Origin: Alloprevotella tannerae
GTDB lineage: Bacteria > Bacteroidota > Bacteroidia > Bacteroidales > Bacteroidaceae
Length of the DNA stretch: 64,000 nt
Direction of reading: 5' to 3'
Assembly: GCA_015259125.1 (NCBI GenBank)
Contig: JABZGR010000008.1
Span: 21,941 to 85,940, forward strand
In this document: piece after piece, positions 45,270 through 54,051 of the stretch
Numbering within the stretch: the first letter of the stretch is position 1
Layout: each line of letters begins with the position of its first letter
The notes under the pieces: model-generated
Databases searched by the model: none
What the model saw: the letters and a program-made list of their open reading frames with translations, nothing else
Told to the model about the DNA's origin: nothing
Translations under genes and position numbers: made by a program

Positions 45270-45312
45270 GGCGACACGAGACGACAAGCAGTTACTCGTG
45301 TCGCCTTTCTTT
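45270..45312 (+). terminator. Terminator after the alkaline phosphatase gene
   Basis: GGCGACACGAG (45270-45280) pairs with CTCGTGTCGCC (45295-45305), an 11-bp perfect stem, followed by TTTCTTTATTT. Confidence 0.9.
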
Positions 45313-45428
45313 ATTTACCACATTTGCATTTATTTCTGAAAATACCAAAGAGAATACCCCTTGCGCTCAATCCTCCTCACAATTCACCCAAACGAACAAC
45401 CTCTAAAGGCACGATATCTCTAACAATC

Positions 45429-45836
45429 ATGCAGAAGCAACTCCAAGAAGTCTTAGAATTTCACCAAAAATTTGACGTCTACAGCAACACTACGCCCACG
45501 ATCAACCTACCCCACGATGCCTACCTCCTACGCAAGCATATCATGCAAGAGGAAGTAAGCGAATACTCAGAGGAATATGAGCGAGAAGGCCTATCTGACG
45601 ATGAACGCCTGCAAGCTGTGGCCAAAGAGTTAGCTGATATTATCTACACAGCTTTGGGCACGGTCATAGCACATGGCCTACAGGATAAATTTGAACAAAT
45701 TTTTGATGCTGTACATCAAAGCAATATGAGCAAACTCGATGTGGCAGGAAAGCCTGTGCGCAGACCTGACGGAAAGGTGATCAAGTCTGACTTGTATCAA
45801 GCCCCAGATCTTAGCTTCTTAAAGCAAAAAGATTAG
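45429..45836 (+). CDS. MazG-like NTP pyrophosphohydrolase
   Basis: A 135-aa all-alpha NTP pyrophosphatase. The metal motif is seen as QEEVSEYSEE and KELADIIY, the E-x-x-E and E-x-x-D pattern of MazG/HisE relatives. The end NMSKLDVAGKPVRRPDGKV is typical of phosphoribosyl-ATP-diphosphohydrolase-like members. It probably removes unwanted nucleotides. The frame is open from 45324, but I use ATG at 45429 because MQKQLQEVLEFH is the family start and the preceding 35 codons are low-complexity and proline-rich. Confidence 0.85.
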   Translation: MQKQLQEVLEFHQKFDVYSNTTPTINLPHDAYLLRKHIMQEEVSEYSEEYEREGLSDDERLQAVAKELADIIYTALGTVIAHGLQDKFEQIFDAVHQSNMSKLDVAGKPVRRPDGKVIKSDLYQAPDLSFLKQKD

Positions 45837-45878
45837 CAGGCGGCTTAGGCAACCGGTGCGAAAGCCCAAAAGCATCCA

Positions 45879-45909
45879 GCTATTCGTCTGATTTTTAACG
45901 ACGAATAGC
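45879..45909 (+). terminator. Hairpin after the MazG-like gene, probable terminator
   Basis: GCTATTCGTC (45879-45888) pairs with GACGAATAGC (45900-45909), a perfect 10-bp stem with an 11-nt loop, followed by CAATTTTCG. The T-run is short. Confidence 0.65.
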
Positions 45910-45943
45910 CAATTTTCGCGTAAGGACTCCTCATCTTTTCCAC

Positions 45944-46027
45944 TTTTTATCGTGATAACAAAGTCGTACCATCACGAGCGTACGTTTGCATCATCGTGAG
46001 AAAAGAGCTGTACGCTCACGATAGTAC
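45944..46027 (+). repeat. Family A palindrome array, copy A4 (22-bp period)
   Basis: TCRYGA cores start at 45950, 45972, 45994 and 46016. Units 2 and 4 are complete 18-mers with GTAC at both ends (45966-45983 and 46010-46027). It lies in the 415-bp gap between convergent genes. After it, up to 46251, I see only a weak small hairpin (ATGCTT/AAGCAT) and no gene. Confidence 0.78.
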
Positions 46028-46251
46028 AATGCGAAAAAAGGAGTTCGTCTGCAAAAACCAGACTAAGCGTCAGAAAAAATTAGGGTTTAGCCGTAAGCTT
46101 TACTGATGCTTGCTTAAGCATAGATCAATTTACCAAACAACTTATGGGAGATGCGTCAAATGTGTACAACCGATCTTTAGCATTTAATAAAGAAAGGCGG
46201 CGCATTTGAGTGTCATAGCAAAACTCGATCAAGACAGCAGCTTGCAAATTT

Positions 46252-47346
46252 CTATTCTCGCCGATTCCAGAAATCCAAATAAGCTGCTGCTACTTTGCGA
46301 TAATCATGGTAACGCTCTATATAGGTGTAGCTATCCTTTCTGCGCTGTATCAAAGATGACTTATCTTGTATCAAAGCTTTTAACTTCTCATAAACATCAG
46401 CCTCGTTGGGCAGTACGTTTACAATTGGAAAGAGGTCTTTGTCGCCTAATATTTCATAGTTTTCGGGCTCTCCTCCTCCAACGATCGCAATTCCTTGCGC
46501 CATAGCCGCCAAGGCATTCATCGCGGGCGTATAACTATAAAGCTGATCCAGCAAGACATCGCTGCCACTTAAGAGTTTCACGTACTGCTTAAAGGGCACG
46601 GATTCTACTTTTACGACTTCGACAAGTTCGGGATAGTCATTAGCCAAACGCGACAAGGCTTCAAGCATTATATCCGTGCCTTTATAGGCTGAACGCTCTT
46701 TCTGTATGCCGATGAAAAAGCGCACTTTATCGTGGATATCAATAGCTTTCTTTTCAGAAAGCTGAATGGGGAAAGGGATAAATTTTAGTTTGTCGGCATA
46801 AGTTGCCACATAAGATACGTAATATTCGTATAAACCAGCAATAATCCCATCGCAATCGGCTGCTACATATTGGTTTAATCGGCCTTTTTCGCCGACCAAC
46901 CAATCCCGAACCCAAGCCGTATTATCCGGATTTTGGCGCAATTGTGGACCAAAATTGAAGTCACTATACCGAAAAGTATGGCCATCTAAGCCGGTTTTCA
47001 CATAATAATGGTCCATACCAAAAGCCCCCATGAAGACCTTCTTATTATGGCGCCGCAAATAGCGATAAAAGGGATAAATGCGCTCAGCTTTCAAGGGCAA
47101 AAAGACGGGGTTGATGATTTGAACGACATCGTAGTTGCGAAATTTGCGAAACGTACGCCACAATTTACCGTAATAAAGAAGGGAGGAAAACTTTCCTAAA
47201 GATGGGCGCTTCAAGTCGACATCGCGCGGATAGTTCTTCCAGCCATCGCCATCAGAAGCAAGGACTACGTCATGCCCAAGCTCGCGCAGACCTTTTAGAA
47301 GAGTTGCGTGCACATTACTATAATCGCCGATCAGGAGGATTCGCAT
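46252..47346 (-). CDS. Glycosyltransferase, GT4-like
   Basis: A 364-aa GT-B fold protein. The N-terminal half starts MRILLIGDYSNVHATLLKGL and the C-terminal half has FFIGIQKERSAYKGTDIMLEAL, SGSDVLLDQLYSYTPAMNALAAMAQG and GGGEPENYEIL, the donor-sugar region of GT4 enzymes. Donor and acceptor are unknown; a role in capsule or lipopolysaccharide is likely. It stands alone, diverging from a small lipoprotein gene, with TATCTTTA (47360-47353, minus strand) as a weak -7 element. Confidence 0.85.
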   Translation of the reverse strand: MRILLIGDYSNVHATLLKGLRELGHDVVLASDGDGWKNYPRDVDLKRPSLGKFSSLLYYGKLWRTFRKFRNYDVVQIINPVFLPLKAERIYPFYRYLRRHNKKVFMGAFGMDHYYVKTGLDGHTFRYSDFNFGPQLRQNPDNTAWVRDWLVGEKGRLNQYVAADCDGIIAGLYEYYVSYVATYADKLKFIPFPIQLSEKKAIDIHDKVRFFIGIQKERSAYKGTDIMLEALSRLANDYPELVEVVKVESVPFKQYVKLLSGSDVLLDQLYSYTPAMNALAAMAQGIAIVGGGEPENYEILGDKDLFPIVNVLPNEADVYEKLKALIQDKSSLIQRRKDSYTYIERYHDYRKVAAAYLDFWNRRE

Positions 47347-47406
47347 AGCGGGTAAAGATAAAATTTATTTATGTGAGGAATGGTTCATTGCGCAGAAATT
47401 TATCAC

Positions 47407-47414
47407 TATCTTCG
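47407..47414 (+). promoter_or_regulatory. -7 element of the small lipoprotein gene
   Basis: TATCTTCG matches TAnnTTCG and ends 7 nt before the ATG at 47421. With usual spacing transcription would begin on the start codon itself. Confidence 0.55.
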
Positions 47415-47420
47415 CCCATT

Positions 47421-47822
47421 ATGATGAAGTTATGCCCCTTATTACTATTATTGGCCTTTGTAAGCTGTCAAGAAAACTTCGATAAACGTTTACAACGTGA
47501 AGCAAAAGAGTATTCAGCACAACATTGTCCGCAACAAGTGCAAGAGGAAACCGTGTTGGACAGCACGACTTACGACATTTCTACACGCACTTTCACACGA
47601 TGGTTTACGCTAAGTGGGAGCTTAGATACGCCACAAGCACAGGAGATCATGCAAAAGCAGCAATCGACCTTACAACAAGCGCTTCTGAAAGAATTACAAG
47701 ACGATCCTAAATGGAAATATTGTATAGAAAAGGAGATTATCTTCGCCTATAAATATCGCTCAAAAAAGACTGGCAATATCGTTTTCCAAACGACACTTAT
47801 GCCTAAGGATTACGCGCAGTAA
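47421..47822 (+). CDS. Small lipoprotein, function unknown
   Basis: A 133-aa protein with a lipoprotein signal MMKLCPLLLLLAFVSC and QEN after the lipidated cysteine (residue 16). The mature part is charged, with a possible amphipathic pattern and a late IIFAYKYRSKKTGN strand. I do not recognise the family. The frame is open from 47373, but the signal peptide and the -7 element place the start at 47421 or at the next codon. Confidence 0.8.
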   Translation: MMKLCPLLLLLAFVSCQENFDKRLQREAKEYSAQHCPQQVQEETVLDSTTYDISTRTFTRWFTLSGSLDTPQAQEIMQKQQSTLQQALLKELQDDPKWKYCIEKEIIFAYKYRSKKTGNIVFQTTLMPKDYAQ

Positions 47823-47851
47823 GATATGAGACTTCGCTAACAATAATAAAG

Positions 47852-47881
47852 AAGAAGCTCCTTAATTAAGAAGCTTCTTCC
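47852..47881 (-). terminator. Terminator of yebC, overlapping its stop codon
   Basis: GAAGAAGCT (47852-47860) pairs with AGCTTCTTC (47873-47881), a perfect 9-bp stem. On the minus strand it is followed by TTTATTATT. The stop codon of the gene (47868-47866) is in the loop. Confidence 0.75.
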
Positions 47882-48600
47882 GGTTTCATATTCGTGTAGA
47901 CGGTTTGCACATCGTCAAACTCTTCTAATTTCTCCACCATTTTATCGATGGATTCACGTTGTTCGGGCGTTACGTCCTTAAGATCGTTGGGAATGTAAGT
48001 GAACTCAGCACCTACAACCTCAAAATCGTTTTCTTCTAAATGTTTCTGGATCTCACCAAAACTTTTGGGGTCTCCATAAATCGTAATACTATCCTCTTCA
48101 TCATCGATATCGTATTCGTCTTCTACACCATAATCGATCAGATCGAGGATGAGTTCATCCATATCCAAGCCATCTTTCTTCTTGAAAGAAAACACGCACT
48201 TGTGGTCGAACAAGAAAGCGAGCGACCCCATAGTCCCAAGGTTGCCACCAAACTTATTAAAGACGCTGCGAACGTCACCAACGGTACGCGTAGTGTTATC
48301 CGTCAACGTATCTACAAAGACAGCAACGCCATGTGGGCCATAGCCCTCATAGGTCATTGGTTTGTACTCGCTTTGGTCTTTACCGGACGCATTCTTTATT
48401 GCGCGCTCGATATTATCCTTGGGCATGTTCTCGCGCTTCGCATTGGCTATGATAGCGCGAAGCGTCGGGTTGTTTTCAGGTTCCGGACCTCCCGCTTTAA
48501 CAGCTATGGCTATTTGTTTTCCGATCTTTGTAAAAGCTCGCGCCATATGCCCCCAGCGTTTTAATTTGGCGGCCTTTCTATACTCAAAAGCTCTTCCCAT
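47866..48600 (-). CDS. yebC: YebC/PmpR-family protein (TACO1-like)
   Basis: A 244-aa member of the YebC/TACO1 family. It has the start GRAFEYRKAAKLKRWGHMARAFTKIG, EPENNPTLRAIIANAKRENMPKDNIERAI and the acidic middle DYGVEDEYDIDDEEDS. Family members have been described as DNA-binding regulators and, more recently, as translation factors that help ribosomes at proline stretches. It lies 32 nt downstream of pheT, probably one operon, which fits a translation role. Confidence 0.93.
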   Translation of the reverse strand: MGRAFEYRKAAKLKRWGHMARAFTKIGKQIAIAVKAGGPEPENNPTLRAIIANAKRENMPKDNIERAIKNASGKDQSEYKPMTYEGYGPHGVAVFVDTLTDNTTRTVGDVRSVFNKFGGNLGTMGSLAFLFDHKCVFSFKKKDGLDMDELILDLIDYGVEDEYDIDDEEDSITIYGDPKSFGEIQKHLEENDFEVVGAEFTYIPNDLKDVTPEQRESIDKMVEKLEEFDDVQTVYTNMKPEEAS

Positions 48601-48632
48601 AATTTTATATTTCGATGTTTGTTTGTTATCTG

Positions 48633-51122
48633 TTATCTCAATGTAGCGTTTAACTGCTTCTGAAGTTGCTGAATAATCTTGTTCATGACAGCTTCCGTTT
48701 GCTTATCATTCAAAGTCTTATTCTCATCTTGGAGCGTAAAGTTGACAGCATAGCTTTTCTTATCAGCCCCCAAATTTTTCCCTTCGTACACGTCAAAAAG
48801 CGTAACTGATTTGAGCAATTTCCGCTCTGCCTCAAATGCAATCCGTTCAATCTCTGCAAATTTCACGGTTTTATCAACCAATAAGGCCAAGTCGCGACTT
48901 ACGGATGGATATTTGGCTATTTCTACAAACTCCACCTTATTTTTTGCCGTCTTACGCATCAACTCATCCCAATGCAAATCGGCAAAATATACTTCTTGGT
49001 CTAAGTCGAATAAAGCATTAATGCGGCGAGCTACCACACCAAATTCTAATAGGACTTTATCGTTCCTGTCTTTTAAGACGAGTCCTTTGCTGAAAAGGTT
49101 ATTATCTGATTCTTCCGTCTTGAGCCCTTTAAAAGAAAGGCCTAATCGAACTAAAATGTCTTGAACATAGCCTTTTAATTCAAACACACTGGACTTTTCA
49201 TTAGGATGTGCCCAATTGTTTTCAACACGATTACCAGTAATCCACAAACCTAAATGATACGACTCTGAATAGCGGTTTACTGTTTTAGCTGTTTGCTCTT
49301 CGTCTTTGCCATCTGCATTTTGCTGTTTAGCATCAACGCGATAGCATTTGCCTATTTCAAAAAACCTTAGATTGGAGGTCTTGCGATTTACATTACGAGT
49401 AATGGATTCCATTCCACCAAAAAGCAGCGTCTGCCTGAGCACATTCAAATCCCCACTTAAGGGATTCATTATGTGAACAAGATGCTCATTTTTATAGGTA
49501 CTTAACTCTGAGTAATAACTCTCTTTCGTCAAAGAGTTATTCATAATCTCATTAAAGCCCTGTCCAACCAATTGCTCTGAAATCAAATTTTGCAATTTGT
49601 AGGAGCGATCTTCCTCACCCTGAATTGTTAGGCAAGTATTCATCTGCTTAGGTAAGTCGATGTTGTTGTAACCGTAAATACGTAAAATATCTTCGACTAC
49701 ATCGCAGGGACGCTGTACATCTACTCTATAAGAAGGAACAAGAAGTTGCAGTCCACTTTCTGTCTCTTCCGCAATCTTCATTTCAAGAGAGGTAACAATC
49801 TCTTTGATAACATCAACAGGAATTTCTATTCCGATTACCTCGTGTATATATTGGTAGGTCAAATCAACTATGAAATGAGAAGGTTGCTTGATGGGATTAA
49901 CTTCTTTAATCTCCATAGAGACTTTGCCTCCGGATAATTCTTTTGCCAACATGGCAGCAACCTTCAGCGCGTAAACTTGCCCTTCTGGGTCTACACCGCG
50001 CTCAAAGCGGAAGCTAGCATCCGTACTAATCGCATGATGTCGAGCACTTTTACGAATCCAAGTTGGATTAAAGTATGCGCTTTCAAACAAGATATTCTTT
50101 GTCGTCTCATAAGTGCCAGAACCTTTTCCTCCTAAAATTCCGGCAATGCACATAGGTTCTTCCGCATTGCAAATGGCTAAGTCTTTACCATCTAATTTAT
50201 GCTCTTCTCCATCCAAAGTAACAAATGGTTCACCGTCCAAGCAAGTCCGTACGATAACCTTATTACCCTTGACCATATCGGCATCAAAACAATGAAGCGG
50301 CTGCCCATAAGCAAACATTACGTAGTTGGTTATGTCGACTATATTATTAATTGGCCTAACGCCAATAGATAATAATCGATTCTTCAACCACGTAGGGCTT
50401 TCTTTCACCTCACAATCGGACAGCGTCACCGCACAATAGCGAGGGCAGCCTTCTGGTGCATCTATTTGAATGTCTATATCAAGGTCCTTGTTATCTACCG
50501 AGAAAGCTGCTACATCTTGTCGATGAAGAGCTGTCTTATGACCATTTCTAACTAACCAAGCATATAAATCTCTAGCAACTCCATAGTGAGAACACGCATC
50601 TGCACGATTGGGCGTAATATCTACACCTATAATATAGTCAGACTCTAATTCGTAATATTTCGCAGCTGGAGTTCCAACTTGTGCTTCAGCAGGAAGAACT
50701 ATAATTCCGTTATGATCTGTCCCAACGCCTATTTCATCTTCCGCACAAATCATACCGAAACTCTCAACTCCGCGAAGCTTTGATTTCTTTATCTTAAAGC
50801 TATCTTCTCCATCGTAAAGAGTCGTGCCGATTGTTGCAACCATCACTCTTTGTCCGGCAGCAATATTCGCAGCTCCACAAACTATTTGTACAGGGTTTTC
50901 TTCCCCCAGATCTACAGAGCAAACATGCATATGATCTGAGTTGGGATGAGGCTCACAAGTTAAGACCTCCCCTACTACAATGCCTTTTAATCCGCCCTTT
51001 ATCGTTTGGAATTCTTCAACGTCATCAACCTCTAGGCCTATAGATGTGAGTGCTTTGGCCACTTCTTCTGCAGAAAGATCAAAATCAACGTATTCTTTAA
51101 GCCAATTATACGATATGTTCAT
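48633..51122 (-). CDS. pheT: Phenylalanyl-tRNA synthetase beta subunit
   Basis: An 829-aa beta subunit. The parts in order: an N-terminal start NISYNWLKEYVDFDLS, an EMAP-like tRNA-binding domain (about 40-150, VGEVLTCEPHPNSDHMHVC), the B3/B4 editing domain, B5 (RVDVQRPCDVVEDILRIYGYNNI), the pseudo-catalytic core and the C-terminal FDX-ACB domain (AKYPSVSRDLALLVD) that binds the anticodon. Complete. It leads yebC. On the minus strand TAATTTTG (51216-51209) is a likely -7 element, leaving a leader of about 80 nt. Confidence 0.96.
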   Translation of the reverse strand: MNISYNWLKEYVDFDLSAEEVAKALTSIGLEVDDVEEFQTIKGGLKGIVVGEVLTCEPHPNSDHMHVCSVDLGEENPVQIVCGAANIAAGQRVMVATIGTTLYDGEDSFKIKKSKLRGVESFGMICAEDEIGVGTDHNGIIVLPAEAQVGTPAAKYYELESDYIIGVDITPNRADACSHYGVARDLYAWLVRNGHKTALHRQDVAAFSVDNKDLDIDIQIDAPEGCPRYCAVTLSDCEVKESPTWLKNRLLSIGVRPINNIVDITNYVMFAYGQPLHCFDADMVKGNKVIVRTCLDGEPFVTLDGEEHKLDGKDLAICNAEEPMCIAGILGGKGSGTYETTKNILFESAYFNPTWIRKSARHHAISTDASFRFERGVDPEGQVYALKVAAMLAKELSGGKVSMEIKEVNPIKQPSHFIVDLTYQYIHEVIGIEIPVDVIKEIVTSLEMKIAEETESGLQLLVPSYRVDVQRPCDVVEDILRIYGYNNIDLPKQMNTCLTIQGEEDRSYKLQNLISEQLVGQGFNEIMNNSLTKESYYSELSTYKNEHLVHIMNPLSGDLNVLRQTLLFGGMESITRNVNRKTSNLRFFEIGKCYRVDAKQQNADGKDEEQTAKTVNRYSESYHLGLWITGNRVENNWAHPNEKSSVFELKGYVQDILVRLGLSFKGLKTEESDNNLFSKGLVLKDRNDKVLLEFGVVARRINALFDLDQEVYFADLHWDELMRKTAKNKVEFVEIAKYPSVSRDLALLVDKTVKFAEIERIAFEAERKLLKSVTLFDVYEGKNLGADKKSYAVNFTLQDENKTLNDKQTEAVMNKIIQQLQKQLNATLR

Positions 51123-51143
51123 AGCCTATCATTTATTTATGAT

Positions 51144-51166
51144 TGCGCAATATTCAATATGCGCAA
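51144..51166 (-). other. Small inverted repeat in the pheT leader
   Basis: TTGCGC and GCGCAA arms (51144-51166, with a one-base bulge) face each other around ATTGAAT. It is in the predicted 5' leader, about 20 nt before the pheT start. It may affect translation; no T-run follows, so it is not a terminator. Confidence 0.4.
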
Positions 51167-51329
51167 GAGTGAGTATATACCCCCTTCTTAATGTAACCTT
51201 ATTTGGTGCAAAATTACAACTTTCCAACGGGAAACAGAAGTTTTGAGGGCAACGTTTCTGCAGAATGATATCTTATTGGAAGAAGCTAATTTTAAAAGCC
51301 GAATCAAGCCCTCATTAATGCAACTAACA

Positions 51330-52241
51330 TCATACTTCTAACGAGCCAATAATCTCTTGTACTTGTTTGATATTATGGTTATCCATCCAAGCCTCCAAGT
51401 TGGCTGCAATTTTCATTGTGATGGCTGGATCTATAAAGTTTGCCGTCCCAATTTGTACTGCTGTTGCTCCCGCCATTAAGAACTCCACGACGTCTTGAGC
51501 CGTCATAATACCTCCAAGCCCTATTACTGGAATCTTCACCGCTCGTGCAACTTGCCAAACCATTCTCAGTGCCACGGGTTTTACAGCTGGTCCGGAAAGT
51601 CCACCTGTTGCAATACTCAATTTAGGTCGACGAGTCTCAATATCTATCGCCATTCCCATCAATGTATTAATCAAGGACAAGCTATCTGCCCCCTCAGACT
51701 CTACAGCTCTTGCGATTTCAGCAATATCTGTCACGTTTGGCGAAAGCTTTACTACGAGCAATTTATCATAATGTCTGCGCACCTCTTTCACGACAGCTGC
51801 GGCACACTTTGCAGAAGTGCCAAAAGCCATCCCACCATCCTTCACATTCGGACAAGATATATTTAGCTCTATTCCAGGTATGTCTTCCAATTCATTGACG
51901 CGTGCTGCACAAGCCGCATAATCTTCCGGAGAAGATCCTGAAACATTCACAAAGAAATTGGTCTTCAAATCCTTAATCTTCGGGTAGATTTCCTTAGAAA
52001 AATAATCGACGCCCTTGTTTTGAAGGCCTACGCAATTTAGCATTCCTTGCGCCGTCTCTGCCATTCGCGGATAGTCGTTGCCTTGCCTTGGCAAAACAGT
52101 CGTGCCTTTTACAAATATACCTCCTAAGCGAGTAAAGTCAACGAAGTCAGCAAACTCAAGTCCATATCCAAAAGTCCCGGAGGCCGTCATTATAGGCGTG
52201 TTTAATGAGAGCTCTCCTATTTTTACGCGTAAATCAGCCAT
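51330..52241 (-). CDS. pyrD: Dihydroorotate dehydrogenase, class 1B catalytic subunit
   Basis: PyrD oxidises dihydroorotate to orotate in pyrimidine synthesis. The 303-aa TIM barrel binds FMN. C130 in ELNISCPNVKDGG is the catalytic cysteine that marks class 1 enzymes (class 2 has serine). Phosphate-site motifs GLSGPAVKPVALR and GLGGIMTAQDV are seen. Class 1B enzymes work with the iron-sulfur subunit PyrK, whose gene lies 3 nt upstream, so NAD is the expected acceptor. Confidence 0.96.
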   Translation of the reverse strand: MADLRVKIGELSLNTPIMTASGTFGYGLEFADFVDFTRLGGIFVKGTTVLPRQGNDYPRMAETAQGMLNCVGLQNKGVDYFSKEIYPKIKDLKTNFFVNVSGSSPEDYAACAARVNELEDIPGIELNISCPNVKDGGMAFGTSAKCAAAVVKEVRRHYDKLLVVKLSPNVTDIAEIARAVESEGADSLSLINTLMGMAIDIETRRPKLSIATGGLSGPAVKPVALRMVWQVARAVKIPVIGLGGIMTAQDVVEFLMAGATAVQIGTANFIDPAITMKIAANLEAWMDNHNIKQVQEIIGSLEV

Positions 52242-52244
52242 TTT

Positions 52245-53012
52245 TTACCAAGTTAATTGATTTGCATTAAACACCGGCCCTTCTGTGCAGACGCACACAT
52301 TTCCTTTCACCGTCTTTTCCACACAACAAAGACAAGCCCCAAGTCCGCAAGCCATTAGGTTTTCAAGTGATACCTCGCAGTTTATGTTTCTTGATTTAGC
52401 AACCTTTACTACTGCTTTCATCATCGGTTTTGGACCGCAAGTATATATTCCCTCAAACGTATCTTCCAATACCTTATGATTAGTTACAAAACCTTTTGTT
52501 CCCAAACTCCCATCTTCTGTCGTCGTATAAGTATCTCCCAGTTTTCTGAACAAATCCAATTGCAAAAGGTCCTCTTCTCTCTTTCCTCCCAACAAGAACA
52601 CGGGCTCACTACCGAACTCTTTTAGTTTTTTTCCTAAGAATAAAAGCGGTGCAGTCCCTACTCCGCCGCCAATTAGTAAGTAGCGACCATTTTTTAAGGG
52701 TTGCGAAAAATTATTGCCTAAAGGAAATAAGCAGTCTAAAAGGTCTCCGGCTTTCAAACAAGCCAAACGTCGCGTACCTTCGCCCACACTATGCACCAAT
52801 AGCCACATTTCATTTTTCGACTCATCTACATAATTAATAGAAATAGGACGGCGCAAGAACGTAGCAGGTGAGTTTGTTATTCTTATATTCACAAATTGTC
52901 CCGGCATCATATCCGAAAAAGGAATTTGTTCATCAGTTACTTTTAAGAGCACATAATCATCTTTAAGCTTTTCTACGGCGGTTATTCGTAATTCGCTTAC
53001 GTATTTTTTCAT
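52245..53012 (-). CDS. pyrK: Dihydroorotate dehydrogenase electron-transfer subunit
   Basis: A 255-aa subunit that passes electrons from PyrD to NAD. The FAD domain has RRPISINY, the NAD domain has LIGGGVGTAPLLFL and YTCGPKPMM, and the C-terminal CGLGACLCC with a later C-V-C supplies the four cysteines for a [2Fe-2S] cluster (about 222, 227, 230 and 242). It directly precedes pyrD. A minus-strand -7 element TAAATTTG lies at 53042-53035. Confidence 0.95.
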   Translation of the reverse strand: MKKYVSELRITAVEKLKDDYVLLKVTDEQIPFSDMMPGQFVNIRITNSPATFLRRPISINYVDESKNEMWLLVHSVGEGTRRLACLKAGDLLDCLFPLGNNFSQPLKNGRYLLIGGGVGTAPLLFLGKKLKEFGSEPVFLLGGKREEDLLQLDLFRKLGDTYTTTEDGSLGTKGFVTNHKVLEDTFEGIYTCGPKPMMKAVVKVAKSRNINCEVSLENLMACGLGACLCCVEKTVKGNVCVCTEGPVFNANQLTW

Positions 53013-53082
53013 AAGATAGGGCTTTAAACGCGGACAAATTTAGCAAAAACTTGGTATATTCGCAGTTGAAAAACAAAAGACA

Positions 53083-53814
53083 ATGGAATTAGAAATCTGT
53101 ACAAACAGTTATAATAGTGCATTAGCGGCCCAACAGGGAGGAGCTGATCGCATTGAATTATGTGTAGGCTTGGCTGAAGGTGGACTTACGCCTTCAATGG
53201 GGCTAATTAAGCAGGTTGCACAATTAAGCAGACTCAAGAAACATGTATTGATTCGCCCGAGAGGTGGCGACTTTTGCTATACTCCTGATGAAGTAGCTAT
53301 TATGGAGACTGACATTCGTCTCTTAAAGGAAGAAGGAATAGATGGAGTTGTTATAGGCGCATTGAATTCTGACGGAACAATCGACTTGCCTACTATGCGG
53401 CGTCTTATTGCTGCGGCAGAAGGACTAAGTATTACCTTCCATCGAGCTTTTGATATGTGCGCCAACCCCGAAAAAGCTTTAGAAGACATCATCGCTTTAG
53501 GCTGTCATCGTGTCCTAACATCCGGCTTATCTCCAACGGCAGAACAAGGCATTCCAATGTTGCGTAAATTGGTTAAACTTTCCGGACGACGCATTGAGAT
53601 TATGCCGGGCTGTGGTGTTACGCCACAAAATGCAGCACGCATCTTGCGGGAAACAGGCGCCACAAATATTCATGCTTCAGCCAAACATACGAGAGACAGT
53701 GTAATGGCTTATCGAAGAGATACTATAGATATGGGTGAAAAAGGAAAGGATGAGTTCGCCATTCAAGAGACTTCACCTCGCTTGGTTGCAGCAATCAGAC
53801 AAGCTATTGGCTAA
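53083..53814 (+). CDS. cutC: CutC-family protein
   Basis: A 243-aa TIM-barrel protein. It keeps MELEICTNSYNSALAAQQGGADRIELC, LIRPRGGDFCY, TFHRAFDMC and LTSGLSPTAEQG. CutC is named for copper homeostasis, but its biochemical role is unsettled; copper-binding residues proposed in the family are hard to judge here. It is a lone gene diverging from pyrK, with TATATTCG at 53055-53062 as the -7 element. Confidence 0.93.
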   Translation: MELEICTNSYNSALAAQQGGADRIELCVGLAEGGLTPSMGLIKQVAQLSRLKKHVLIRPRGGDFCYTPDEVAIMETDIRLLKEEGIDGVVIGALNSDGTIDLPTMRRLIAAAEGLSITFHRAFDMCANPEKALEDIIALGCHRVLTSGLSPTAEQGIPMLRKLVKLSGRRIEIMPGCGVTPQNAARILRETGATNIHASAKHTRDSVMAYRRDTIDMGEKGKDEFAIQETSPRLVAAIRQAIG

Positions 53815-53883
53815 AGATGTCCATAGAAGCTCAACGCGTAAGGTCCTTATTCCGATGACGTTCTAAGAAACCTTCCTATTTTC

Positions 53884-53916
53884 TTTGGTATAAACAGTTA
53901 CATTCTACTATCTTTG
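53884..53916 (+). promoter_or_regulatory. Promoter of the GtrB-like gene
   Basis: TTTG (53884-53887) and TATCTTTG (53909-53916) are 21 bp apart. The start codon is 135 nt after the -7 element, the longest predicted leader in the window. Confidence 0.75.
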
Positions 53917-53928
53917 CATAAAATAGGC

Positions 53929-54034
53929 GGTAGTTCCACTTCTAAAAGTGAGCGTCTGCAACCTCTACCCTCTCACGCGCACAAGCTGGCCGGGAAAGCA
54001 AAACTTTTTCTAAGCATCTCCTAGCAGCTTTTTT
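53929..54034 (+). other. Structured-looking leader before the GtrB-like gene
   Basis: The 5' leader holds GGTAG (53929-53933) pairing with CTACC (53965-53969) around an inner hairpin CACTT/AAGTG (53937-53941 with 53946-53950). Further on AGCTG (53984-53988) can pair with CAGCT (54025-54029), which runs into six T (54029-54034), 17 nt before the ATG. This may be a regulatory leader or attenuator. I recognise no riboswitch class; the stems are short. Confidence 0.35.
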
Positions 54035-54051
54035 ATGATCTTTACAAGCGT

